Positions 45,744-54,228 of a DNA stretch of 64,000 bases are shown piece by piece. The notes beneath the pieces are model-generated. The model searched no databases and was not told the DNA's origin. It saw nothing but the letters and a program-made list of their open reading frames with translations. The stretch is taken from the NCBI GenBank assembly GCA_018820855.1, contig JAHJNL010000010.1, forward strand, positions 124,001 through 188,000. Reading direction: 5' to 3'. Made by a program: the position numbers and the translations under genes. Source of the stretch: Pseudomonadota bacterium (GTDB lineage Bacteria > Desulfobacterota > Desulfobulbia > Desulfobulbales > Desulfocapsaceae). Each line of letters starts with the position of its first letter. The first letter of the stretch is position 1.

Positions 45744-45858
45744 TCTATTTCTGTAAAAGAAAAAATTGATGGGCAACTAATAGCACACGGCGAATCATCC
45801 GTCAAGCACGGTGACAGCCGATCTGTTGAATTATTCTATTCAATAAAGATCGGGTCAT

Positions 45859-46074
45859 TTACAGCCGGGCAAGTTTTTCTCCGCTCATGTTGGAAAAGTT
45901 TTCACATTCCCTTTTGTTTATGAAGGGGCAGGCCTCTTTCATAAACCATTGTTTTTTAGGACACCAGAAACGGTCTTTGAAGGGTTCATTGCAACCCTTC
46001 CTTGTCAAGAGCTTGCGTTTGCGTTTTCCGTAGCTGACATCCCTGTCCTGTATGGAAAATTGCCAAATGGTCAT
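45859..46074 (-). CDS. Cys-rich basic protein of 71 residues
   Basis: The ATG at 46074 is preceded by a strong GAGGAGG ribosome site; an upstream in-frame start at 46116 lacks one. The product is basic (GKRKRKLLTRKG) with four cysteines spaced through the second half: KGCNEP, FWCPKK, EACPF and RECENF. This could be a zinc or Fe-S site. No signal peptide is present, so it is likely cytosolic. I do not recognise the family. It is a single gene between tRNA-Lys and the carboxyltransferase gene. Confidence 0.6.
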   Translation of the reverse strand: MTIWQFSIQDRDVSYGKRKRKLLTRKGCNEPFKDRFWCPKKQWFMKEACPFINKRECENFSNMSGEKLARL

Positions 46075-46492
46075 ACTGTGCACCTCCTCAGTCCTTTGAG
46101 AAACTTGTACGAACACGCTATGGCACTATATCGACAGAATAAGAGAGGAAGTTAAGGGGAAAAGGCTGAGAGGGGTATTGTTGATTTTCATGTTTTTTGC
46201 TGGTATCACGCACCGTGATAGTGTGTTGATTCCGGAAAGAGAGTTTGAAGATGGGTTTGTGTTTTACTGGTGGGAGCCGATTTGTCAGCAAAGAGGGAAG
46301 GTGTAGTCCGTGTGTCTTTTTTGAATTGTAAGGGCAGGGGCGCGGCTGAAAACCCCTCCAACGTGGAAGCTTGATTCCTTGTTGGAGCGTTGGCAAACCG
46401 GTTGATGTTGGTGCGATAGGACAGTCAATCCGCGCAAATCCCCTCACCGACGTTATGTCGGTGAGGGGACATCAGCAAATGAACTGGTTTAC
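46075..46492. other. 418-bp intergenic region
   Basis: No gene was seen between the Cys-rich protein start and the end of the carboxyltransferase gene. It holds a 6-bp hairpin TATCAC/GTGATA near 46203 and the strong hairpin at 46440-46468, listed separately. Confidence 0.3.
46440..46468 (-). terminator. Strong hairpin downstream of the carboxyltransferase gene
   Basis: A perfect 12-bp stem, CCCCTCACCGAC with GTCGGTGAGGGG, and a 5-nt loop, 25 bp after the stop of the AccA-AccD gene on the minus strand. It lacks a T run, so it may be a processing or stabilising hairpin instead of a true terminator. Confidence 0.55.
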
Positions 46493-48766
46493 CTATCTGT
46501 AATAGAGGCTGGGACTGCCCATGGTCATCAAAGATTTGTAAAGATTTCGGCGAAAATCGCGGCGATCCCAGATGCCTTGGATGTGTCCTCGTTTCAGGGC
46601 ATTACGTGCCGAATGGTAATCCGGCGGGATGTCGATACCTGTAGTCTCTCGAATGACACGAGGTCCGGCAAAGCCGACACGGCTGGAACGGATGGCAAAT
46701 TGATAGGGCGAGCAGCCCAGGAAGCTGGCAACCGGACCGGCATAGGAGTTGTTGTCGTACACAACAATGTAGAGTCCGCCGGCATCAATGTATTCCCGCA
46801 CTGCCATGGTGCATTTGGGCATTTGGGTTACCCCGAGGGTTCCTTCCTGAATGCGGATACCGCCGGTGGTGTGAACATAGGAGAGCAGTGGGCGCTTTTT
46901 CCGTTTTGCCAGTGCACAGGCCTCCACGAATTTTTCTCCCTCTGCCGAGCCCACGGTACCGCTTCGGAAATCAGAATAGAGCATGGATACAACGATATGG
47001 ATGTCCATGATCTTTGCCTCAAAGGTGAGGTTCCCGGAGTTGCGGCCTGTTTTTTTCTTGGCCTGTTTGAGTCGTTCGGCAAAGCCTTTATAGTTCAACG
47101 GATTTCCGGATGTTATGTCCGTGTTGAAAGCCTGGATGGTATCCGGGTCAAAGATGTTATGCAGGTACCACTGGTGCTCTAATGGAAAATGGTGACCGCA
47201 GCTTTCGCAGACACCTGCAAATTCGCCAAAAAGATCAGGAATCCAGAGGTCTTTGCATCCGTATTTTTTACTGTTGGGGCAGGTAACAGTCCGGTCTTCG
47301 TTGGCCAGAGGGCTGATATAGCTGTCGGTCAATTCCAGAGGATCCTGGAGAGAATCCGAGATTAACGCTGCTTCGTTATAGGTGATTCGCAACGGAGGTA
47401 CTTTCTTGTCTGCATCTTCCTTGGCAAAGAAGTCTCTTACCGTAGTCAGGGGCGTGGAAAGGCGTTTGAGGACCACGGAGCCCTCTCCTGATACCTCTTT
47501 GAAAACCTTTTTGAACTGTTTTTGATGCGTTTTCAGGACATCATAGCGCAGGTTGTAGTATATCTTTTCTCTTTTTTCATGGATGCGCTTGAAAAATGAC
47601 TCGGTGGGGGCCGGTTTACCGCTAAAGCCGAGCATGGCCATTTCCCGGTATTTTTTTGAGCGCAGGGCCAGGAGCCTGCGTTCCTCATCAGGGTTGAGAT
47701 CCCAGGGGATATCAATGGGTAATTCCTTTCGTTCGGATTTCTTTTTCTTTCTCCTGTTTTCCCATTCGCGGAATGCCTTGAAGCTCTTGGTGTTGAGGAC
47801 CACCTTGTCAGTGGCCCGCATGACCTCAGAGCGGATCTGGGCAAAAAAGGCAAAATCGTCGTGTCTTGCTCCGAGAGGTGGTTCCTTGACGATGGCATCG
47901 ATGGTTCCGAGGGCCAGGTTGTCCTGAGCTGTCAGCTTAAGACGTTCTGCACAGACTTCGATCAGCTCTTTCGGGACTTTTTGACCTTCACCTATTCTTC
48001 CTTCAATGGCCGCAGCTCCTTCAGGGGAGATGACTGAGTAGTAGCCATGGGAACACATGAGGCGGAAATCGGATAGGCCAATGGCCTCGGCTCCGCCGGA
48101 CCCTCCTTCTGAGATCATGGAGATGAGCGGTACCCGCAGTTTGGTCATGCTGTAGATGTTACGGGCAATCTGCTGGGCAGCTCCAGGGTACTCTTCAACG
48201 GGAAAGGAACCGGGGGTAAAGATATAGAAATGGATAGGGATGCCTTCCGTCTCGGCGACCTTCATGTAGCGCAGGGCCTTTTCATTTCCTTCCGGCCGGC
48301 AGGAACCGCCGTTTCTGAATTCTTCCCCGTGACCTGTTTCCTGGCCGATGACCATGACCGTGGCCGTATAAGGTTTGTTTTTGATCCTTCGCACAATAGT
48401 GGCCTTGGCACAGACCATGGCCGGATCGATATTGGCCTCATCCTGGCCACCGAGTTCGGTGTAGTCCTCGTAGACGTTTTCCAGGATATCTTTGAGGCTG
48501 AAACGTTCTATGGTGCGGACAATGCGCACCCGTTCCATGGGAGTCAGCTGTTCTTCTGCTCGTTCTTCCAGGAAGCTGATCGATTCATCAAGCTTTCGGA
48601 TCTCGACGCGGAAATTTTCCTCACTGTATTCGTAAGGATTTTGCTTGAGATGATTGCAGGTCTCTTGAAAGCCAAAGAGATTTCCCCAGTTTGTGAAGTC
48701 CTTAACTTGTATCAGGTAGTTGATGCGCTCCTCAATCTTATGGAGCTTTTTCAGTAATTCATTCAT
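46493..48766 (-). CDS. accA-accD: Acetyl-CoA carboxylase carboxyltransferase, AccA-AccD fusion (alpha-beta order)
   Basis: Single chain of 757 residues with both carboxyltransferase subunits. The N half (about 60-330) matches AccA: RIVRTIERFSLKDILENVYED, then ISEGGSGGAEAIGLSD and YSVISPEGAAAI. A charged linker (about 330-460) follows. The C half (about 490-757) matches AccD, with a zinc ribbon (CPNSKKYGC then CESCGHHF) and TTGGIRIQEGTLGVTQM. The order is alpha then beta, the reverse of PccB-type single chains. The first zinc pair is spaced C-x7-C, not the usual C-x2-C. It follows biotin carboxylase by 22 bp, and the pair probably makes malonyl-CoA for fatty acids with a carrier encoded elsewhere. 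Confidence 0.9.
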   Translation of the reverse strand: MNELLKKLHKIEERINYLIQVKDFTNWGNLFGFQETCNHLKQNPYEYSEENFRVEIRKLDESISFLEERAEEQLTPMERVRIVRTIERFSLKDILENVYEDYTELGGQDEANIDPAMVCAKATIVRRIKNKPYTATVMVIGQETGHGEEFRNGGSCRPEGNEKALRYMKVAETEGIPIHFYIFTPGSFPVEEYPGAAQQIARNIYSMTKLRVPLISMISEGGSGGAEAIGLSDFRLMCSHGYYSVISPEGAAAIEGRIGEGQKVPKELIEVCAERLKLTAQDNLALGTIDAIVKEPPLGARHDDFAFFAQIRSEVMRATDKVVLNTKSFKAFREWENRRKKKKSERKELPIDIPWDLNPDEERRLLALRSKKYREMAMLGFSGKPAPTESFFKRIHEKREKIYYNLRYDVLKTHQKQFKKVFKEVSGEGSVVLKRLSTPLTTVRDFFAKEDADKKVPPLRITYNEAALISDSLQDPLELTDSYISPLANEDRTVTCPNSKKYGCKDLWIPDLFGEFAGVCESCGHHFPLEHQWYLHNIFDPDTIQAFNTDITSGNPLNYKGFAERLKQAKKKTGRNSGNLTFEAKIMDIHIVVSMLYSDFRSGTVGSAEGEKFVEACALAKRKKRPLLSYVHTTGGIRIQEGTLGVTQMPKCTMAVREYIDAGGLYIVVYDNNSYAGPVASFLGCSPYQFAIRSSRVGFAGPRVIRETTGIDIPPDYHSARNALKRGHIQGIWDRRDFRRNLYKSLMTMGSPSLYYR

Positions 48767-48788
48767 ATAAATGTTCCAGTTGCTATCC

Positions 48789-50192
48789 TTAGAAGGTAAG
48801 CAACCGGCTCAGGTTGTTTTTCAAATAAGTCAGGTTGGTAATTATGGAACCACCCTGAGAGTCCTGCCCCTTAATGACGACCTCGTCAATAAACTGACCA
48901 GCCCGTTCCTTTGCTTCATTCATGGTGCGACCCCAGACCAGGGCCAGGGCCAGGTTGGGGTCGTATTCACTGGGAATGGTGTAGGGCTTGTGAAAAGGGA
49001 CGTGGGTATAAACCACTGACCAGTCATGTTCAGGAAAAGTGAACTCCGTGATGGTGCCGATCCAGGGAGCAAAACCGCGCTGGGTGTCTTCAGCTACAAT
49101 GCGCAGTTCAATAGAGGCTCCTTTAAATTCAACATCGTTTTGCTTGTAGCCGATTTTTTCACCGAGTGCCAGTCGGATCTGCTCGCGAATCAGGTTGGGG
49201 TGAGCGTTGTTCAGGTAACTGATACGGGCGGAGACATCATTTTCCACCTGGATACGGGTGTTTACTTCCAGGAGATAAGGCTGCCCGGAACGGGAAACAA
49301 TCCATTCCCAGGTGCCCACATTGTCGTAGCGGACATGGGCGGCGAGTTTCAATGAATAATCTACAACCTGGTCCATGACTTTTTTTTCGTCAAAGTCATA
49401 GTCGAAACAGGATGCATGGAAGCCGGGAGCTGCTTCTACACGTTTTTGACGGCCTGTGGATTGGATGGTGCAATTACGCGAGCTGAAATGGATGCGCTCA
49501 CCATGCTGGGAGCAGAGAAGCTGGACTTCCAGGTGATTGTAGTCGGTGAGACACTGCTCAATAAGTACACCACCGTCTCCGAACTGGCGCTTGGCGTAGT
49601 TCTGTACCTGGCGGTAAATCCGGCGAAATTGTGTGATCTCAGTTACTTCTTCGATTCCCATGCCGCCACCGCCGGCAGCGGCTTTGACCAGGATAGAGGG
49701 ATTTTCGACTCCTTGGGCTCTCTGGTCATCCATAAGGTGCTGGGCAATCTCTTCGGCTTCCATCTCGTTATAGATGGGGCTGTCTGTTCCCGGAATAGTG
49801 GGGATCTTCAGCTGGTTGGCCACCCGTTTGGTGTTGATTTTATCACCAAGGTTTTTGATGACCTCCCAGCTGGGACCGATGAAGATGAGGGAGCGGTCAC
49901 GAATGGTGGCCCGCCTGGCAAAACGGAAGTCTTCTGAGAAAAATCCGTATCCTGGGTGAATGGCTGTACAGAGGGTGTGATCAGCTACGGCAAAGAGATC
50001 GTTGGGCTCTGTGTAACTGGTAATACACCAGGCATTCTGTTCAGGACCGCTGGTGATGTTGCGCTGAACGTGCTCCGAATCTTTATCTGCCTCGGTATAG
50101 ACTACCACATAATCAAGACCGAGGTCTTTACAGGCGTTCATGATACGAATGGCGATTTCGCCCCTGTTTGCTATAAGAACCTTTCCTTCCAA
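48789..50192 (-). CDS. accC: Biotin carboxylase (second, diverged set)
   Basis: ATP-grasp biotin carboxylase. A TTG at 50192 after GAGGGA is chosen, giving [17 protein letters not shown] at the N terminus and about 467 residues. An ATG at 50285 would add a 31-residue leader without family support. [16 protein letters not shown], the ATP loop AAAGGGGMGIEE, RNCTIQSTGRQKRVEAAPG and LEVNTRIQVENDVSAR are recognisable, but several positions differ from the canonical form, e.g. Arg-Gln-Lys for the usual Asn-Gln-Lys and VEND for VEHPV. A short insert near residue 60 (SGPEQNAWCITSY) also sets it apart. It is clearly not a recent copy of the accC at 27601-28941. Confidence 0.87.
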   Translation of the reverse strand: MEGKVLIANRGEIAIRIMNACKDLGLDYVVVYTEADKDSEHVQRNITSGPEQNAWCITSYTEPNDLFAVADHTLCTAIHPGYGFFSEDFRFARRATIRDRSLIFIGPSWEVIKNLGDKINTKRVANQLKIPTIPGTDSPIYNEMEAEEIAQHLMDDQRAQGVENPSILVKAAAGGGGMGIEEVTEITQFRRIYRQVQNYAKRQFGDGGVLIEQCLTDYNHLEVQLLCSQHGERIHFSSRNCTIQSTGRQKRVEAAPGFHASCFDYDFDEKKVMDQVVDYSLKLAAHVRYDNVGTWEWIVSRSGQPYLLEVNTRIQVENDVSARISYLNNAHPNLIREQIRLALGEKIGYKQNDVEFKGASIELRIVAEDTQRGFAPWIGTITEFTFPEHDWSVVYTHVPFHKPYTIPSEYDPNLALALVWGRTMNEAKERAGQFIDEVVIKGQDSQGGSIITNLTYLKNNLSRLLTF

Positions 50193-50349
50193 CTTATCCC
50201 TCTTCTTGTGTAAACGATCGCATGTATCAACTGTTTCCGTATCAGGCCTTTTGCTGTATTTAGTATATCCAGCGGTCCTGATCAAAAAAAATCAGCATCA
50301 ATGAGTGCTTTCTGACTACTACTGCCCTGTAACAGGTTGTCCTCTCGTA

Positions 50350-50396
50350 AGTCAGGTGCTTGAAAGAAAAGAACATTTTCCTTCACGCACCTGACT
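50350..50396. repeat. Long near-perfect hairpin
   Basis: A 10-bp perfect outer stem, AGTCAGGTGC/GCACCTGACT, continues after single mismatches as TGAA/TTCA and GAAAA/TTTTC around a 5-nt loop, 47 nt in all. It lies in the divergent space between biotin carboxylase (-) and the CorC-like gene (+). The remaining 50193-50579 shows no gene. Confidence 0.85.
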
Positions 50397-50579
50397 GGAG
50401 CTACAAAAAAATAGTACTATGAAGATTTTTTTGGCGACAATAATGAATAATCCTTACTATAGTCACAGGATAACAATTAGAAAAGAGAAAATGTGTTTCT
50501 GGACCAGAACGTCCCTTCCCTACCGATGTTTAGTCGTTTGTGAACAGCCCGAAACACCGGAATATTTTCCTGAAAAGAG

Positions 50580-51461
50580 ATGACAAAAGAAAAAACAGAC
50601 GCCCCAACGGGCACGAATGGACATAAAAGTTTTTTTCAGCGCCTGGCAGCCCTTCTGCCCTTAGGGCGTGCTCCCGAGACTACTGAGGCATTGGAACTTG
50701 AAATCCAGGAACTCCTTGAAGAAGGAGAGGAGCAGGGTTTGATCTCTTCCCTTGAAGAGAGGATGATCAATTCCATCTTTGATTTTCATGATACCCTGGC
50801 TGTGGAGGTAATGACCCCTTCCACTGAGATTGTCAGTGCCGAAGAGTCAACCCCGATCAGTGACCTGGTGGATCTGGTCATTGAAAAGGGCTTTACCCGT
50901 ATCCCTATTTATCGGGAAAAGCCCGATACTATTGTAGGTATCCTGCATGCCAAAGATCTGTTGAAGGTCTGCGCTCGGGGAGATAACGAGAAAGGGGTCA
51001 AGGGATTGTTGAGTCCCCCCTATGTCATCAATGAGGAAAAACCCATTGTTGACCTGTTGCGTGAGTTTCAGAAACGGAAAATTCATGTGGCCGTGGTTGC
51101 CGACGAGTTTGGGACGGTGCGTGGTCTGGTCACTCTTGAGGATCTTCTGGAAGAAATCGTAGGCGAGATTGATGATGAGTCTGATGTGGTCAGAAACCTG
51201 CTTCAGGAAATTGATGAAGAAAGTGTACAGGTCAAGGCCCAGGCCGACATCGAGGTGATTGAAGAACGATTTCATGTGATCATGCCTGAAGGCAATTATG
51301 AATCCATCGGCGGTCTTGTTATCTTTCTTCTGGGGCGCCTTGGTGTGGTCGGAGATGTTGTGGATGTAGAGGGGCTACGCTTTACCGTATTGAGCGCCAC
51401 TGAACGTCAGATCGATCTGATGCAGGTCAGCCGGCTGTCATTAGAGCAGGATAAGGAGTGA
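50580..51461 (+). CDS. CBS-domain CorC/HlyC family protein
   Basis: A 293-residue cytosolic protein with a short N-terminal region (LEERMINSIFDFHD), two CBS domains (about 75-190: EVMTPSTEIV, FTRIPIYREKPDTIVGILHAKDLL, and HVAVVADEFGTVRGLVTLEDLLEEIVGEI) and a C-terminal CorC_HlyC domain (about 205-280). Relatives affect Mg2+/Co2+ efflux and membrane homeostasis, and are often encoded beside lnt, as here. The stop overlaps the lnt start by 4 bp. No transmembrane DUF21 domain is present, so it is the soluble CorC/YbeX form. Confidence 0.9.
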   Translation: MTKEKTDAPTGTNGHKSFFQRLAALLPLGRAPETTEALELEIQELLEEGEEQGLISSLEERMINSIFDFHDTLAVEVMTPSTEIVSAEESTPISDLVDLVIEKGFTRIPIYREKPDTIVGILHAKDLLKVCARGDNEKGVKGLLSPPYVINEEKPIVDLLREFQKRKIHVAVVADEFGTVRGLVTLEDLLEEIVGEIDDESDVVRNLLQEIDEESVQVKAQADIEVIEERFHVIMPEGNYESIGGLVIFLLGRLGVVGDVVDVEGLRFTVLSATERQIDLMQVSRLSLEQDKE

Positions 51462-53020
51462 AGGCAGTAACAACCCGTACCGGATTGTTGGCCACAGGTG
51501 CTACGGTCCTGCTGCTCTGGCTGGCGCTCCCTGGCGGCGGCGGATTATGGCCTCTGCTGGCTGTTGCCTGTGTTCCTTTGTTTGTCTGCATATGCCGCGG
51601 AAGCCGGCGCCAGGCCCTGGCTTTTGGTTTTCTCGCCGGTGTCGCCCACTTTCTTCTGCAACTGTACTGGATCGTTTTTGTCCTTGGACACTATGGCGGG
51701 CTTCCCTTGTTTTTGTCCGTTCCTGCCCTGTTGCTTCTTGTTCTCTATATGGCAGCCTATGTCATGGGCTTTTCTTTTCTGGCCAACCTCTTTGTTCTCC
51801 GTTTCCCTCCTGGCTTGAGCCTCTGGCTGCTACCCTGTGTCTGGGTGGGATTGGATTGGCTGCGGTCTTTTTTGTTCAGCGGCTTTCCCTGGATGGATCT
51901 GGGCTACGGGCTTGCCGACGCACCCGCATTGCTGCAGTCGGCCGATATCTGGGGCCATTACGGCCTGACCTTTCTGGTCGTGCTGGTCAACACCCTTTTA
52001 TCTCTTCAAGTCGTGCACTGGGGGAACAGAAGGATGGTGGTCAGACTTATGACCCCTGTATGTCTCCTTTTGGCCCTGGTTGCCATCTATTCTGCAGGAC
52101 GTTGGCAACAGCTGAATTCTGAAAAGCCGGAAAGGGAGTCCATGACCGTGGCCGTGATCCAGGGCAACGTGGATCAGAATCAGAAGTGGCTTCCGGCGCG
52201 GCAGCAGGAAACGGTACAAAACTATATCGAACAGAGTCGGGAATTGATGCTTGGCACGCCGCGACCGGAACTGGTGGTCTGGCCGGAGACGGCACTGCCT
52301 TTTTATCCTGTAGCCCATCCACTCCTCGGTCCTGTTCATAGTTTTGTTTCCCGGGAACAGGTGATGCTCCTGACCGGGGCACCGTGGTACCAGAGAAAGA
52401 GTGATGGGCAGGGGGAGACGGAGTTTTTCAACAGCAGCCTGCTCTTTGATCGCAAGGGGGATATTGTTGCCCGCACCTCCAAAACCCATCTGGTGCCCTT
52501 TGGCGAATATGTACCGCTGAAGCGTTTTCTCTCATTTCTCGAACCCTTGGTGGAGGCAGTAGGCGATTTTAGTCCGGGGGAAATTCATGATCCCCCAGCT
52601 TGTCAGAAGGCGAAGATTGGGGTATTAGTCTGCTTTGAATCCATCTTTCCGGATATATCCAGAAAATGGGTGGATGCAGGGGCAACGCTTTTGGTCAATA
52701 TGACCAATGATGCCTGGTACGGACGCTCCAGCGCTCCGCATCAGACTTTGGCCATGACTCGTCTGCGAGCCGTGGAAACCAGAAGGACTATAGTCCGTTC
52801 GGCAAACACTGGTTTCTCAGCATTTATCGATCCTCTGGGGCGTCTGCAGCAGTTGTCGCCACTGTTTGTCCCCTGGGGGCGCAGTGACCGGGTACAGATC
52901 ATGAAAGGACGGACTCTTTTTGTCCGTGGAGGATACCTTTTTGCTCCGGCGTGCTTTGTTTTGATGATAGTTGGCTGTGCAGGACTTCTGCGGCGGCGTG
53001 AAGAGGAAAGGAAAAGCTAA
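51458..53020 (+). CDS. lnt: Apolipoprotein N-acyltransferase
   Basis: Inner-membrane enzyme adding the third acyl chain to lipoproteins. It starts with GTG at 51458, overlapping the CorC-like gene, and is 520 residues long. About six or seven hydrophobic segments (1-220) precede a periplasmic nitrilase-like domain with the catalytic triad visible: Glu in VVWPETALPF, Lys in SKTHLVPFGEYVP and Cys in VLVCFESIFPD. A C-terminal membrane segment (GYLFAPACFVLMIV) ends the protein. The corC-lnt pair is conserved in many Gram-negatives. Confidence 0.94.
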   Translation: MKAVTTRTGLLATGATVLLLWLALPGGGGLWPLLAVACVPLFVCICRGSRRQALAFGFLAGVAHFLLQLYWIVFVLGHYGGLPLFLSVPALLLLVLYMAAYVMGFSFLANLFVLRFPPGLSLWLLPCVWVGLDWLRSFLFSGFPWMDLGYGLADAPALLQSADIWGHYGLTFLVVLVNTLLSLQVVHWGNRRMVVRLMTPVCLLLALVAIYSAGRWQQLNSEKPERESMTVAVIQGNVDQNQKWLPARQQETVQNYIEQSRELMLGTPRPELVVWPETALPFYPVAHPLLGPVHSFVSREQVMLLTGAPWYQRKSDGQGETEFFNSSLLFDRKGDIVARTSKTHLVPFGEYVPLKRFLSFLEPLVEAVGDFSPGEIHDPPACQKAKIGVLVCFESIFPDISRKWVDAGATLLVNMTNDAWYGRSSAPHQTLAMTRLRAVETRRTIVRSANTGFSAFIDPLGRLQQLSPLFVPWGRSDRVQIMKGRTLFVRGGYLFAPACFVLMIVGCAGLLRRREEERKS

Positions 53021-53067
53021 AGACTGAAGGGGAAATGGCACTTATTGCAAGCTGTTACCTTCAGTCT
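53021..53067. repeat. Inverted repeat between lnt and prfB
   Basis: A perfect 10-bp pair, AGACTGAAGG at 53021-53030 and CCTTCAGTCT at 53058-53067, with a 27-nt spacer, directly after the lnt stop. There is no T run. It resembles the CTGAAGG-containing hairpin after ilvC. Confidence 0.7.
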
Positions 53068-53101
53068 GGTTACTTACTATTTTAAATTTGGAGTACAGGA
53101 T

Positions 53102-54212
53102 ATGTCTATTGATACCGGAGCTGCAGTTTCCAGACAGAAATTGCAGGATCTGAAAGGCCGGATGCAGGCCTTGAAGGAGCATCTTTGACCTTGCCAGGCG
53201 AAAAGATGAGTTAGAGCGTTTGGAACAGCAGACCTTGATGCCAGGATTTTGGGATGATGCGGCTGTTGCCCAGAAAGTGCAAAAGGAATTGGGGCAGTTA
53301 CAAGACGTCATTAAGAGCTGGGAAGATGGTTGGCACGAGTTGGAAGAGACCGAACTTCTCCTGGAAATGGCATCTGAGGAGAAAGACAGCGATATCGAAA
53401 ACGAGGTGGCCCTGTCCCTGCCAGCCATGGAGGAACGCATTGATGTGGCTGAGCTCGAGTGTATGTTTTCGGGTGAGCATGATGCCAGTAATGTGATCAT
53501 GTCTATCCATGCCGGAGCCGGAGGAACCGAGGCCCAGGATTGGGTGGGGATTCTTCTGCGCATGTATTTGCGTTGGGCTGAAATCAAGGGGTTTAAGGCA
53601 GATATTCTGGATTATCTGCCTGGTGATGAGGCTGGAACCAAGAGTGTCACTATTATAATCAACGGGCGTTTTGCCTATGGGTATATGCGCTCTGAGCTTG
53701 GAATTCATCGCCTGGTGCGGATCTCGCCTTTTGATGCCAGCGGCCGAAGGCATACCTCCTTTGCCTCGGTTATGGTTATGCCCGAACTCGACGATACCAT
53801 TGATGTGGAGATTGATGAGAAGGATCTGCGTGTTGATACTTACCGGGCCAGTGGCTCAGGTGGCCAGCATGTCAATAAGACTGATTCTGCCATCCGTCTT
53901 ACCCATCTTCCCACCGGGATTGTGGTCCAGTGTCAGAATGAGCGCTCTCAGCATCGGAACAAAGATACAGCCATGAAGATGCTCGCTTCCCGTCTCTACG
54001 AGCTGGGGAAACAAAAACAGGCGGAACAGCAGGAGGGACTGTCCGGCGACAAGAAGGGTATTTCCTGGGGCAGCCAGATCCGTTCCTATGTCCTGCAGCC
54101 TTACCGTATGATCAAGGATCATCGGACAGATGTAGAGGTGGGAAACGTGGACGCGGTGCTGGACGGTAATCTGGAGAGCTTTATCAAGGCCTATCTTCTC
54201 TGGGCCAAGTAG
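53102..54212 (+). CDS. prfB: Peptide chain release factor 2 with programmed +1 frameshift
   Basis: Class I release factor for UAA and UGA stop codons. The gene is split: an ATG at 53102 opens 28 codons that end with CTT at 53183-53185 and an in-frame TGA at 53186-53188. A +1 shift at CTT TGA C joins to the main frame from 53187 to the TAG at 54210-54212, giving 369 residues. The N-terminal helices, the PCRF domain, GGxxx motif region (ASGSGGQHVNKTDSAIRL) and SPF tripeptide context (VRISPFDASGRRHTSFAS) mark RF2. The product is complete only when the ribosome shifts. The frameshift responds to RF2 level, as in E. coli. Confidence 0.97.
53174..53189 (+). promoter_or_regulatory. prfB recoding signal
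   Basis: AAGGAG (53174-53179), then CAT, then CTTTGAC (53183-53189): an internal Shine-Dalgarno element a few bases before the CTT-TGA-C slip site, matching the known prfB frameshift arrangement. The UGA is also the codon recognised by RF2. Confidence 0.95.
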
Positions 54213-54228
54213 CAGGAGGAACAGGGTA

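Noticed and set aside
46440-46468. Possible CRISPR repeat
   Set aside because: The GTCGGTGAGGGG palindrome occurs once, with no regular spacers.
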